Shown piece by piece: positions 40,264 to 48,941 of a stretch of 64,000 nt of DNA. Source of the stretch: Bacteroidaceae bacterium (lineage in GTDB: Bacteria; Bacteroidota; Bacteroidia; Bacteroidales; Bacteroidaceae); NCBI GenBank assembly GCA_017416705.1, contig JAFQBG010000014.1, positions 1-64,000 on the forward strand. Direction: 5' to 3'. Each line of letters begins with the position of its first letter. The first letter of the stretch is position 1. The notes below the pieces were generated by a model, which worked only from the letters and a program-made list of their open reading frames with translations, did not search any database and was not told where the DNA came from. The position numbers and the translations under genes were made by a program.

Positions 40264-43200
40264 TTATTTTATCACTTTTGTACCGCCGGAAATATACACT
40301 CCATGCTCTGTAATATGATTTACTCTACGACCTGCCAAGTCGTAGAGCACATCGGATTTATTTTCTGTGCTTACAGAATTTATGCTTGTGGGTGTCTTGA
40401 TGTCGGTCTTCTGGAACTCCCATGTACATGCACCCCAAAAAGGTTTCAACAGTATATACTGCCACGAAGCAGGATTGGTATACCAACTGTTGTTGCCGGC
40501 TGCATCTATTATACATATACCGGTTTTACCATCAAGAGTACGTTCTTCGAGTGTCCAAGCATACTCCTTACCCAATTTGATGGCTTGCTCACTATTGTAT
40601 GCAACAGGATAAGCCGCGGTACCTGTGGCCTTATTAATAAGGTATATAGTTCCGCCGGGACGTTTCTCCACGCTCCACAAAAAGTGGTCGCCGTCGGCCT
40701 TGTCCATGGGTGCAACGATTTGGCTGCTGCTATTATATGCGGCATACTTGCCGAACCAAACGTTGCACAGATAATAATAGTACTCTTCGCTGAGACTGTG
40801 CGCTATTCCTGTGCGCTCCATTTGTTGAAACTGATAATATAGTGCCATATAAGCATTATACTGTTCCTTGCTTACATTGCCGTTGGCAAGTGTCTCCTTG
40901 GCAGGAGTAATAACTTGGCTATTTAGAAAATCAAGTGCTTCGGTGGTAGGCTGATTAGCTTCACCAATTTTTGCAGTAATGATAATAAGTTCGCACTTAT
41001 CTACCAATCCTTGCAACCACATAGTATAATCTGTAACTTCCTCAATTCGCCATGTGCCGTTGTAGCAAAGAGCGGCCTCATCCTTGGCATACACATCGCC
41101 GGATAGTTCGGCACTAAGACGTTTAACACTACCGGTGACAGCTGCATTATACCCCTCTACTGCCGATATAACCACTACACCGGGGATATAGCTGTAATTG
41201 CCGGCAGCAATGGTAGCCTTATCCACACGGAGGGTTGTACCATTGTCAGTCATCTTGACGGCAGTGTTATAGTCTCCCATGGTGATTTGCAGACCGCTAT
41301 AAAGGTTGGTAAGCAGGTAACCGTTCTCGGTTGGAGTGAACTGCCACAATTCTTCGGGTTCGGTCTGTGGTGTATAGTGGAAACGCACACCCTCGCCCTT
41401 TTGGTACATCGATGAACCTTCGTATTGACGTTTGAAATAAGTCGAAGCCGATACTATACGATAGATTTTCCCTGCCTCGGGCTGTACAATGGGAGCAGCC
41501 TTATAGGCAGCGATTGCCTCATTGAGTGCGGTTACGTCATCGCCTGTCGTGGCACTAAGTGCTGCTTGCAAAGCATCGTACTCCTCGGCGGCAGGATAAC
41601 CCACTCCACCGCGAATACTGTTTGCAAGAATATCTTCGGCCTCCATCACAGACTGCTCGGCCGGAGTATATTCCTTGGGTTCAATATAGTGTTTGGCATA
41701 GGTGTAGCCAAGTTGGTCGAGTATTTCGTCGTGCGATTGCAGACGACGATAGAAACTCACCCAATTCTTCTGACTATCGGGTAACCAACCTACTTCGGCC
41801 AATGCGAGAATACGGGGCAAAAGGCAGTATTCCAATTCTTCGTTATCGTTGAGTGTCTCGGCCCAAAGGTTAGCCTGCGGACCCCAACAGAATTCTTCCA
41901 TTCCGCTTAAATATGCCACAGGATTGAGCGAATATACTCTTTCCAGAGTATTCACTCCCCAACCACCATAATAGGGTTCGTCGATGAGTGCATCGGCGTC
42001 GGACACCTGTGGGAAGTCTATGTAAACGTGTGAATAAGGACACATAACGCTCTTGAAACCCAAGTCGGCAGCATTCTTCGAAAGGCTGCCACTTGCATTC
42101 CATGCCATAATGACAGGGGTTATAGTGTTATTGCTGTCCCAATGTGCAAGCACCTCGTCCCAAACGACAATATCCTTGCCATATTCGTCTTTTAAGAAAC
42201 GTCCGAGTTTCTCAACCAACCACGACTGCAATTCATGGACACCTGCCAATCCCTCTTCCTGTACGCGACGCAGGCAGTCCTCGTTATTCTGCCACTGCTC
42301 TGTCGGACATTCGTCACCACCCAAGTGGATATAGGGGAAGGGGAATATCTCGGCCACATGTCCAAGCACACATTGCAAGAAATCTATAACTTCGTCTTTA
42401 CCCACATTCAGAACATCTTTCGATATACCGCCGTCAATACGCACTTCGTATTTTTTTGTGGGGTCGCAACTTAGTTCGGGATATGATGCCACTGCTGCCA
42501 CCATGTGTCCGGGGAGGTCTATCTCGGGAAGAATGTCTATATTACGTTCGGCAGCGTATGCCACAATCTCACGTAAATCGTCCAATGTGAAGTACATGCC
42601 ACGACCATACTCGGTGTCATCGAAGAATTTTTCTCCATCGCCATTATTGGTGAATGAACCGGCACGAATAGCACCTACTTCGGTCAGTTTGGGATACTCG
42701 GGTATTTCGATGCGCCAACCTTGGTCATCGGTGAGGTGCCAGTGAAAACGGTTGAGCTTATAAAAAGCCATTATGTCAAGTACTTTCTTTACTTCGTCTT
42801 TATCAAAAAAGTGTCGGGCAACGTCCATCATGAAACCACGATGTTCGAATTGCGGTTTGTCCTTGATTGCGACAACAGGAACACTCCACTCCACATCACA
42901 TTGCTCATCGGCGAAAAATTCGCGTGGCAACAACTGTATCAATGTCTGCAAAGCATACAGTTCACCACCGAAACCGGATGTCTTAATTTCTATACCGTTC
43001 TCTTTTACTTCGAGCGTATATCCGTCGCGTGGAAGTGCCTCATCGATGCCAAACCATATTTCGCCGGCAGCAGCTGTCGCAGTGGCTTTCTTCACTGCAA
43101 GTTCTATACCCGATGATTTTTTCAATTGTGCTGCAAAGTCCTCGATATGAGATAGCATTTCATCGCTACCATAAGCAATGGCAGTCAGTTTGGTAAAATC

Positions 43201-43758
43201 GAATGTAGCACTGCCCACCGTAATCTCCTGTGGATAAGGAATCAAGGAAATTTTCCCCATATTTTCAAATACTGTGGCATCTACAAACTTCACAGGATTG
43301 TTCTGGTCGCCATTATTCCACAAACCGGCACCGCGGTTATCGTTGGGACCACCCCATAGGTTTATCGAGATGCTCGAATTGCCCCAAGGATGAACTTCGT
43401 AGCCCTCGCCCGAGGCTGTGATGGTGAAACGGTTCACTCCCGCAGCCGAAGCCGAGGATTTCAGTTTCTCGTTCAAAGCAGCCGAACTCACGTAGAGCAT
43501 ATACCCTTTTTTATTGGTAAACTGATAGCCGTCCGTAGAGTTACCCGTTACTTTCCACAACTGAGCGTCATTGCCAACAGCAGCCCCCACAGAAATTTCG
43601 GCATCGGGAGTAGTTGCCGTAATAGCCTTGCCGCCATTTACAAACTGAATGAGATACCATACCGTACTCTCATCGGTACTTAGCGTGGGGAACTCCTGCG
43701 CGAGTGCCCCTTGCATACTCATACATAAAATGAGCAATGCAAAAAAATGTTTTTTCAT
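40264..43758 (-). CDS. secreted GH20 beta-N-acetylhexosaminidase
   Basis: 1164 residues. Signal peptide (1-20); an N-terminal ricin-like module (about 30-160); a GH20b domain (about 170-290); and the GH20 barrel with HRGFMMDVARHF (306-317), HWHLTDDQGWRIEIP and the catalytic pair Asp482/Glu483 in HLGGDECP. A second ricin-like module (about 755-895), a helical region and a sorting-like tail (YDLAGRRVN to GVYISGGTKVIK) follow. It should release terminal beta-linked GlcNAc or GalNAc from glycoprotein glycans by the substrate-assisted mechanism. First gene of the five-gene operon, with a good promoter at 43815-43846. Confidence 0.92.
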   Translation of the reverse strand: MKKHFFALLILCMSMQGALAQEFPTLSTDESTVWYLIQFVNGGKAITATTPDAEISVGAAVGNDAQLWKVTGNSTDGYQFTNKKGYMLYVSSAALNEKLKSSASAAGVNRFTITASGEGYEVHPWGNSSISINLWGGPNDNRGAGLWNNGDQNNPVKFVDATVFENMGKISLIPYPQEITVGSATFDFTKLTAIAYGSDEMLSHIEDFAAQLKKSSGIELAVKKATATAAAGEIWFGIDEALPRDGYTLEVKENGIEIKTSGFGGELYALQTLIQLLPREFFADEQCDVEWSVPVVAIKDKPQFEHRGFMMDVARHFFDKDEVKKVLDIMAFYKLNRFHWHLTDDQGWRIEIPEYPKLTEVGAIRAGSFTNNGDGEKFFDDTEYGRGMYFTLDDLREIVAYAAERNIDILPEIDLPGHMVAAVASYPELSCDPTKKYEVRIDGGISKDVLNVGKDEVIDFLQCVLGHVAEIFPFPYIHLGGDECPTEQWQNNEDCLRRVQEEGLAGVHELQSWLVEKLGRFLKDEYGKDIVVWDEVLAHWDSNNTITPVIMAWNASGSLSKNAADLGFKSVMCPYSHVYIDFPQVSDADALIDEPYYGGWGVNTLERVYSLNPVAYLSGMEEFCWGPQANLWAETLNDNEELEYCLLPRILALAEVGWLPDSQKNWVSFYRRLQSHDEILDQLGYTYAKHYIEPKEYTPAEQSVMEAEDILANSIRGGVGYPAAEEYDALQAALSATTGDDVTALNEAIAAYKAAPIVQPEAGKIYRIVSASTYFKRQYEGSSMYQKGEGVRFHYTPQTEPEELWQFTPTENGYLLTNLYSGLQITMGDYNTAVKMTDNGTTLRVDKATIAAGNYSYIPGVVVISAVEGYNAAVTGSVKRLSAELSGDVYAKDEAALCYNGTWRIEEVTDYTMWLQGLVDKCELIIITAKIGEANQPTTEALDFLNSQVITPAKETLANGNVSKEQYNAYMALYYQFQQMERTGIAHSLSEEYYYYLCNVWFGKYAAYNSSSQIVAPMDKADGDHFLWSVEKRPGGTIYLINKATGTAAYPVAYNSEQAIKLGKEYAWTLEERTLDGKTGICIIDAAGNNSWYTNPASWQYILLKPFWGACTWEFQKTDIKTPTSINSVSTENKSDVLYDLAGRRVNHITEHGVYISGGTKVIK

Positions 43759-43814
43759 TAAAATATTTTTTTTATTAATTTATGTTCATAGGCTTGTATT
43801 CCTAAAATATTCTA

Positions 43815-43846
43815 CAAAGTTATAAAAATTTTTAATAACATTCCAA
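43815..43846 (-). promoter_or_regulatory. promoter of the glycan-degradation operon
   Basis: On the minus strand TTG (43844-43846) is followed by 21 bases and TAACTTTG (43815-43822), an exact -7 match. The start of the GH20 gene is 57 bases downstream. A run of eight G (43881-43888) lies about 35 bases upstream of the TTG box. Confidence 0.75.
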
Positions 43847-44010
43847 GCCTATCCTTTGTTTTTCCGATTTTCGAAAAAATGGGGGGGGTATTGCATTGAT
43901 TATCAACAACATACAAAACGTATTAAATTTTATATAATTATTCTTTTTTGATGGTAATCATTGGTCTGTGTTTTTCTCGAAATGCAGCACCTGAATACTT
44001 TAAGGAAACA

Positions 44011-44103
44011 AGCAAACATTTTTGAATGAATACAAAAAAAGCGTGGAACGAACAATTTTGTATAAGAAAATAATTTTTAGAAATTTAAAAGGCTTCTAAA
44101 TAT
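44011..44103 (-). repeat. one arm of the foldback repeat (degenerate)
   Basis: The plus strand matches the complement of the left half of copies 1 and 2. Shared blocks are CATTTTTGAAT, then TATAAGAAAATA, TTTTTAGAAATTTAAA and GCTTCTAAATA-like ends. The hairpin tip and the other arm are absent. It lies between the two divergent promoters of the glycan operon and the peptidase gene. Confidence 0.65.
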
Positions 44104-44133
44104 CCAATTTAATATCCAATAACATAAAAATTA

Positions 44134-44164
44134 TTGTATAATAAGCAAAATTGCTTTACTTTTG
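44134..44164 (+). promoter_or_regulatory. promoter of the S9 peptidase operon
   Basis: TTG (44134-44136), 20 bases, then TACTTTTG (44157-44164), an exact -7 match. The start codon is 37 bases downstream, and the match excludes the earlier in-frame start at 44162. Confidence 0.85.
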
Positions 44165-44200
44165 CACACTAAACCAAACAAAAACCGACAAATATTTTTT

Positions 44201-46312
44201 ATGAGAAGATTTCTAACCATTATGGCAACAGCGTTAATTGGCGGCAGTGCCCTCACCGGTTGCGACAGCAACAATAAAGAACAGGCACCCATAGGACGTT
44301 CGCAAATGAAAATAGAAAATGGAGTTATGACACCCGAGGCATTGTGGGCCATGGGACGAGTGAGCGCACCCACCGTTGCGCCCGATGCAAGCAAAATCAT
44401 CTACTCGGTGGGCTATTACAGCGTACCGCAAAACAAGAGCCACCACACGCTGCACATAATGAACCCCGATGGCAGCGACAGCCGACAGCTGACAACAACA
44501 GCAGCCAACGAGACAAGTGCCGCATGGATAAAAAACGGCAGCAAGATAGCCTACCTGTCGAACGAGAGCGGCAGCAACCAAGTGTGGGAAATGAACCCCG
44601 ATGGCAGCGAGCGACGTCAATTATCGAACTGCGACAGCGACATAGAAGGCTTCCTGTTCTCGCCCGACGAGACAAAGGTAATACTAATAAAACGCATAAA
44701 GACAAAAGAGACAACAGCCGACATCCACCCCGACCTGCCGCTTGCAAAAGGCTTTGTGGTGGACGACCTGATGTACAAGCATTGGGACGAATGGATAACC
44801 GATGCCCCCCACCCCTTCGTGCATGAATTTGACGGCAATGCCATAGGCGACGGAACAGATATATTGGAGGGCACAAGCTACGACTGCCCCAACCGCCCGT
44901 TTGGCGGAATAGAGCAACTTGCTTGGAGCAACGACTCGAAAAAAATAGCATATTCATGTAACAAAAAAACAGGACGCGACTACACAGTGAGCACCGACAC
45001 CGACATATATCTGTTGGATTTAGAGAACAACACCACAGAAAACCTATGCAAGATAGATGACAGCCGCAGCAACTACGGCTACGACACCGCGCCCTCGTTC
45101 TCGCCCGACGGCAACTACATAGCATGGCTCAGCATGAAACGCGACGGCTACGAAAGCGACCAAAACCGTTTGTGCATAATGCACCTGAAAAGCGGCGAAC
45201 AGAAATACCTTACCGAGACATCGTTCGACAGCAACGTCGATAGCTACTGCTGGGCGCACGACAGCAACAGTCTGTACTTCACAGGAGTGTGGCATGGAGC
45301 ATCAATGGTGTACAATGTGAACCTTGCCGGCGACGTCAAGAAACTAACCGACGGCGACTACGACTACACATCGGTGGCACTGCTTGGCAACCGACTGGTA
45401 ACCACACGTCAATCCATGAGCATGGCCACCGAAATATATGCCATGGACGCCATGCCCGGTGCCGAAGTAACACAACTGACACACGAGAACAAGCATCTGT
45501 ACGACCAAATGACATTTGGCAAAGTGGAGGCACGTTGGTGCAAAACAACCGATGGCAAGCAACTACATTCGTGGGTCATATATCCTCCCCACTTCGATGC
45601 AAGCAAAAAATATCCCACCCTGCTCTTCTGCGAGGGAGGCCCGCAATCACCCGTAAGCCAATTTTGGAGCTTCCGTTGGAACTTCCAGATAATGGCAGCC
45701 AACGGTTACATAATAATAGCCCCCAACCGTCGCGGCCTGCCCGGTTTCGGCATGGAGTGGAACGAACAAATAAGCGGCGACTATGGCGGCCAATGTATGC
45801 AGGACCTATTTGCCGCAATAGATGACTTTGTCCAAGAGCCATACGTTGACAAAGAGCGACTTGGCTGCGTGGGAGCGAGCTTCGGAGGATTTACAGCCAT
45901 GTGGATGGCAGGACACCACGACAAACGTTTCAAAGCATTCATAGCGCACGACGGTTTCTTCAACATGGAACAGCAATATTTCGAAACCGAGGAAAGCTGG
46001 TTCACAAATTGGGACTTAGGTGGCGCACCCCACGACCGCACCGCACAGACACAACGTTCCTATGCCAATTCGCCACATAAATTTGTAGATAAATGGGACA
46101 CCCCCATTCTGCTCATTCATGGCGACCGCGACTATCGCATATTGTCGTCGCAGTCCATGGCTGCATTCAACGCAGCGCGTCTGCGCGGAGTACCGGCGCA
46201 ACTGCTGTTGTTCCCCGACGAGAACCATTGGGTGCTGAAACCACAAAACGGCATATTGTGGCAACGCACATTCTTTGCATGGTTAGACAAATGGGTGAAG
46301 AACGCAAGATAA
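44201..46312 (+). CDS. lipoprotein S9-family peptidase (DPP5/acylaminoacyl-peptidase-like)
   Basis: 703 residues from ATG 44201, which begins a lipoprotein signal with lipobox ALTGC (Cys21). A beta-propeller with PD40-type repeats (NPDGSxxRQL, FSPDGNYIAWLS) covers about 40-430, and an alpha/beta-hydrolase domain follows. The catalytic triad is Ser560 in GASFGG, Asp644 in HGDRDY and His676 in DENHW. The family trims di- or acyl-peptides from oligopeptides; the propeller restricts entry to short chains. A lipid anchor places it in the periplasm or on the surface. The MFS gene 47 bases downstream is probably cotranscribed. Confidence 0.88.
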   Translation: MRRFLTIMATALIGGSALTGCDSNNKEQAPIGRSQMKIENGVMTPEALWAMGRVSAPTVAPDASKIIYSVGYYSVPQNKSHHTLHIMNPDGSDSRQLTTTAANETSAAWIKNGSKIAYLSNESGSNQVWEMNPDGSERRQLSNCDSDIEGFLFSPDETKVILIKRIKTKETTADIHPDLPLAKGFVVDDLMYKHWDEWITDAPHPFVHEFDGNAIGDGTDILEGTSYDCPNRPFGGIEQLAWSNDSKKIAYSCNKKTGRDYTVSTDTDIYLLDLENNTTENLCKIDDSRSNYGYDTAPSFSPDGNYIAWLSMKRDGYESDQNRLCIMHLKSGEQKYLTETSFDSNVDSYCWAHDSNSLYFTGVWHGASMVYNVNLAGDVKKLTDGDYDYTSVALLGNRLVTTRQSMSMATEIYAMDAMPGAEVTQLTHENKHLYDQMTFGKVEARWCKTTDGKQLHSWVIYPPHFDASKKYPTLLFCEGGPQSPVSQFWSFRWNFQIMAANGYIIIAPNRRGLPGFGMEWNEQISGDYGGQCMQDLFAAIDDFVQEPYVDKERLGCVGASFGGFTAMWMAGHHDKRFKAFIAHDGFFNMEQQYFETEESWFTNWDLGGAPHDRTAQTQRSYANSPHKFVDKWDTPILLIHGDRDYRILSSQSMAAFNAARLRGVPAQLLLFPDENHWVLKPQNGILWQRTFFAWLDKWVKNAR

Positions 46313-46359
46313 CAGTTCCATATAAAAAAAAACACAATATACATAAAAACACAATATAA

Positions 46360-48006
46360 ATGAAAACTACACTTAGAGATTCGGCATCGGCACGCTGGTT
46401 GGTACTGATGCTATTGGCATTGGCCATGTTCTGTTCATACATATTTATGGACATTCTATCACCAATCAAGGATTTAATGCAATCGACACGAGGATGGGAC
46501 TCAACCGCCTTTGGAACCATGCAAGGCTCGGAGACATTCCTTAATGTTTTTGTATTCTTCCTTATATTCGCAGGCATCATTCTCGACAAAATGGGAGTAA
46601 GATTTACCGCGCTCCTCTCGGGTGCAGTGATGCTGATTGGTGCCACTATCAACTGGTATGCTGTCACCGATATGTTCATAGGCAGCTCGCTCGAAAACTG
46701 GTTCAACAACAACCTAAACTACATTCCCGGATTTGACGAGCTGGGAATATCGCCATTCTATGCAGGGATGCCTGCATCGGCCAAATTATCGGCTGTCGGA
46801 TTTATGATTTTCGGCTGCGGTGTCGAAATGGCAGGTATCACCGTCAGTCGTGGTATTGTAAAATGGTTCAAAGGACGTGAAATGGCATTGGCAATGGGTT
46901 CCGAAATGGCACTCGCACGCTTGGGCGTTGCCACTTGCATGATTTTCTCGCCCGTTATTGCCAACATGGGTGGCAAAGTAGATGTGTCGCGTTCGGTAGC
47001 ATTCGGTGTACTGTTGTTGCTCATAGCACTTATTATGTTCATTGTATATTTCTTTATGGACAAAAAGCTCGATGCACAAACCGGTGAAGCAGAAGAAAAA
47101 GACGAACCCTTCCAACTAAAAGACCTTGGACAAATTCTGACAAGCAGCGGTTTCTGGCTCGTCGCGCTTCTTTGCGTGCTCTACTACTCGGCCATATTCC
47201 CCTTCCAGAAGTATGCAGTAAATATGTTGCAATGCAACCTTACGTTCAACGAGGTTCCGGCCGACTCATTTTGGGCAAGCGAAACGGTTGCCACACTCCA
47301 ATATATTATAATGTTGGTGGTTGCCGGTGCGTCATTCGCAAGCAATTTCATGAAGAAAAAAAGTGCCGAGTATGCTTGGACATTGGTAGCCATTGTTTTC
47401 CTAATAGCCTACTGCTATATGGGCTACGAGCGTCAGAGCGCATCGGCTGTATTTGCAGTGTTCCCCCTGCTGGCAGTAGCTATCACACCTAAATTAGGAA
47501 AATATGTCGATTATAAGGGTAAGGCTGCCACCATGCTTGTGATGGGTTCGATACTCCTTATAATATGCCACCTTACTTTTGCTTTCATACTGCCCATGTT
47601 CAAAGGCAGTGCCGTTGGTGGCTTCATTGTGGCATATATCACAATCCTTGTATTAGGCGCATCGTTCTCGCTTGTTCCTGCATCGTTGTGGCCCAGCGTG
47701 CCCAAATTGGTTGACGCACGAATAATAGGTAGCGCATACGCTCTTATATTCTGGATACAGAACATCGGTCTGTGGTTATTCCCCATGCTCATAGGCAAAG
47801 TGTTGGACAACTCAAATCCCACTATTGTAGAGGGTTTGAAAAACGGCACAATAACCCCCGAGCAGGCTGCTGTATCGTACAACTACACCGCGCCACTTGT
47901 GATGCTGGCGAGTCTTGGCGTAGCGGCGCTGATTATTGGCTTTATCCTTAAAATTGTAGATAAAAAGAAAAAATTGGGCCTTGACGAGCCAAATGTAAAA
48001 TCATAA
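46360..48006 (+). CDS. MFS transporter (MFSD1-like, possible dipeptide carrier)
   Basis: 548 residues with about twelve hydrophobic segments and a loop between spans 2 and 3 that is longer than usual (about residues 100-145). It opens RWLVLMLLALAMFCSYIFMD and has a GRMG-like ILDKMGVRF motif after span 2, marking the major facilitator superfamily. The general build resembles MFSD1-type carriers, recently linked to dipeptide transport in animals. With the peptidase just upstream this suggests uptake of released dipeptides, which is inference. The leader holds a 17-base direct repeat (AAAAACACAATATACAT and a close copy) directly before the start codon. Confidence 0.82.
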   Translation: MKTTLRDSASARWLVLMLLALAMFCSYIFMDILSPIKDLMQSTRGWDSTAFGTMQGSETFLNVFVFFLIFAGIILDKMGVRFTALLSGAVMLIGATINWYAVTDMFIGSSLENWFNNNLNYIPGFDELGISPFYAGMPASAKLSAVGFMIFGCGVEMAGITVSRGIVKWFKGREMALAMGSEMALARLGVATCMIFSPVIANMGGKVDVSRSVAFGVLLLLIALIMFIVYFFMDKKLDAQTGEAEEKDEPFQLKDLGQILTSSGFWLVALLCVLYYSAIFPFQKYAVNMLQCNLTFNEVPADSFWASETVATLQYIIMLVVAGASFASNFMKKKSAEYAWTLVAIVFLIAYCYMGYERQSASAVFAVFPLLAVAITPKLGKYVDYKGKAATMLVMGSILLIICHLTFAFILPMFKGSAVGGFIVAYITILVLGASFSLVPASLWPSVPKLVDARIIGSAYALIFWIQNIGLWLFPMLIGKVLDNSNPTIVEGLKNGTITPEQAAVSYNYTAPLVMLASLGVAALIIGFILKIVDKKKKLGLDEPNVKS

Positions 48007-48027
48007 ATAAGATTTAAAATACAAAGC

Positions 48028-48063
48028 AAAATATAGCAAGCCGATTGGCTTGCTATATTTTTT
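48028..48063 (+). terminator. terminator after the MFS gene
   Basis: A stem of about 15 bp (AATATAGCAAGCC paired with GGCTTGCTATATT) with loop GATT is followed by a T-run. Confidence 0.88.
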
Positions 48064-48148
48064 ACTCCATAGTGTATAATAAAGGCCGACGTTCTTTGCC
48101 ACCCTATTCCACCATTGCATAACACGCCACGCTGCAATTTTCCAAATT

Positions 48149-48305
48149 AAGACGCTGTTTTAATGTATATCGCCAAGTTTTTATAGAGCAATAACAGAGG
48201 GGTTATCTGTTTTTTGAAGAACGCATAGCCGGCTATGCACCCCCCAAAAAAAGAAAGAGACCAACAAACATTTTTGAATATAAAAAACGGCGAAATTAAA
48301 AGTTT
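48149..48305 (-). repeat. foldback repeat, diverged copy 3 (inverted)
   Basis: Relative to copies 1 and 2 this copy is inverted. Shared blocks: GCTGTTT, TATATCGCCAAGTTTTTATAGA, the tip GCATAGCCGGCTATGC (48223-48238, fully self-complementary), then CAAACATTTTTGAATATA and AAAAAACGGCGAAA. The outermost arm is missing on the right. The two-base tip centre has changed from CC to CG while the stem is kept. Confidence 0.75.
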
Positions 48306-48381
48306 TGCACAAGAACACATAAAATGTAGATTTTTCTGCAAAAAAATTGTAATTTAATTTCGGCAAAAGTAAAAAAAGATA

Positions 48382-48389
48382 TATATTTG
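48382..48389 (+). promoter_or_regulatory. -7 box of the HU gene
   Basis: TATATTTG matches the -7 consensus exactly, 52 bases before the start codon. The expected -33 site reads TTTCG rather than TTTG. Confidence 0.6.
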
Positions 48390-48440
48390 CCAACCGAAAA
48401 ATTAAACACCAAATCATTCACAAATATAAATAATAAAAAA

Positions 48441-48716
48441 ATGACAAAAGCAGAGGTTGTTAACGAAATTGCAAAAAAGACCGGCATCGAAAAGACAGTG
48501 GTTCTTTCAACGGTTGAAGCATTTATGGATGTTGTAAAAGAGTCATTATCAAACCACGAGCCTGTGTACTTGCGCGGTTTTGGTAGTTTCATTATAAAGA
48601 AAAGAGCAGAAAAGACTGCACGTGACATTCACAAGGAGACTACACTTATAATTCCGGCACACGACATACCGGCATTTAAGCCCGCAAAAACATTTGTTGC
48701 AGACGTAAAGAAATAA
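48441..48716 (+). CDS. HU/IHF-family DNA-binding protein
   Basis: 91 residues from ATG 48441 (the frame is open 18 codons upstream but that part lacks homology). The protein has the HU fold: two N-terminal helices (MTKAEVVNEIAKKTGIEKTV), the GFGSFIIKKRAEKTARD segment leading into the DNA-binding beta-arms, and the arm tip with a proline in IIPAHDIPAFKPAKTF. It bends and compacts DNA as a dimer. It is followed closely by the 30-residue basic gene and rng, an arrangement I recall as common in Bacteroidota. Confidence 0.93.
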   Translation: MTKAEVVNEIAKKTGIEKTVVLSTVEAFMDVVKESLSNHEPVYLRGFGSFIIKKRAEKTARDIHKETTLIIPAHDIPAFKPAKTFVADVKK

Positions 48717-48750
48717 TATTTAATTCATTAACTTATAAATTTTAACAATT

Positions 48751-48843
48751 ATGCCCAGCGGTAAAAAGAAAAAAAGACATAAGATGTCAACGCACAAGCG
48801 TAAAAAAAGACTGAGAAAGAACAGACATAAGAGCAAGAAATAA
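48751..48843 (+). CDS. 30-residue basic protein, mS38/COX24-like (DUF1713)
   Basis: A tiny gene easily lost to length cut-offs: MPSGKKKKRHKMSTHKRKKR and ten further residues, 30 in all, 19 of them Lys, Arg or His. The KKRHKMxTHKRKKRLRKNRH pattern is the AURKAIP1/COX24 motif known from mitochondrial ribosomal protein mS38 and from small conserved bacterial proteins. Its composition and its place between HU and RNase G support a ribosome-associated or RNA-binding role. It is followed by a hairpin that separates it from rng. Confidence 0.8.
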   Translation: MPSGKKKKRHKMSTHKRKKRLRKNRHKSKK

Positions 48844-48860
48844 TGTCTGAATGAATACAG

Positions 48861-48912
48861 AGAACAAACTTGTAAGACAATGAAAAGCATACTGCAAGTT
48901 TGTTCTTTGTTT
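48861..48912 (+). terminator. terminator or attenuator before rng
   Basis: AGAACAAACTTG (48861-48872) pairs perfectly with CAAGTTTGTTCT (48894-48905) around a 21-base loop, followed by TTGTTTT. It may end the HU transcript or attenuate read-through into rng, whose start lies 30 bases beyond. Confidence 0.7.
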
Positions 48913-48941
48913 TAAGAAACTAATTAACCATTAAAAGAATT

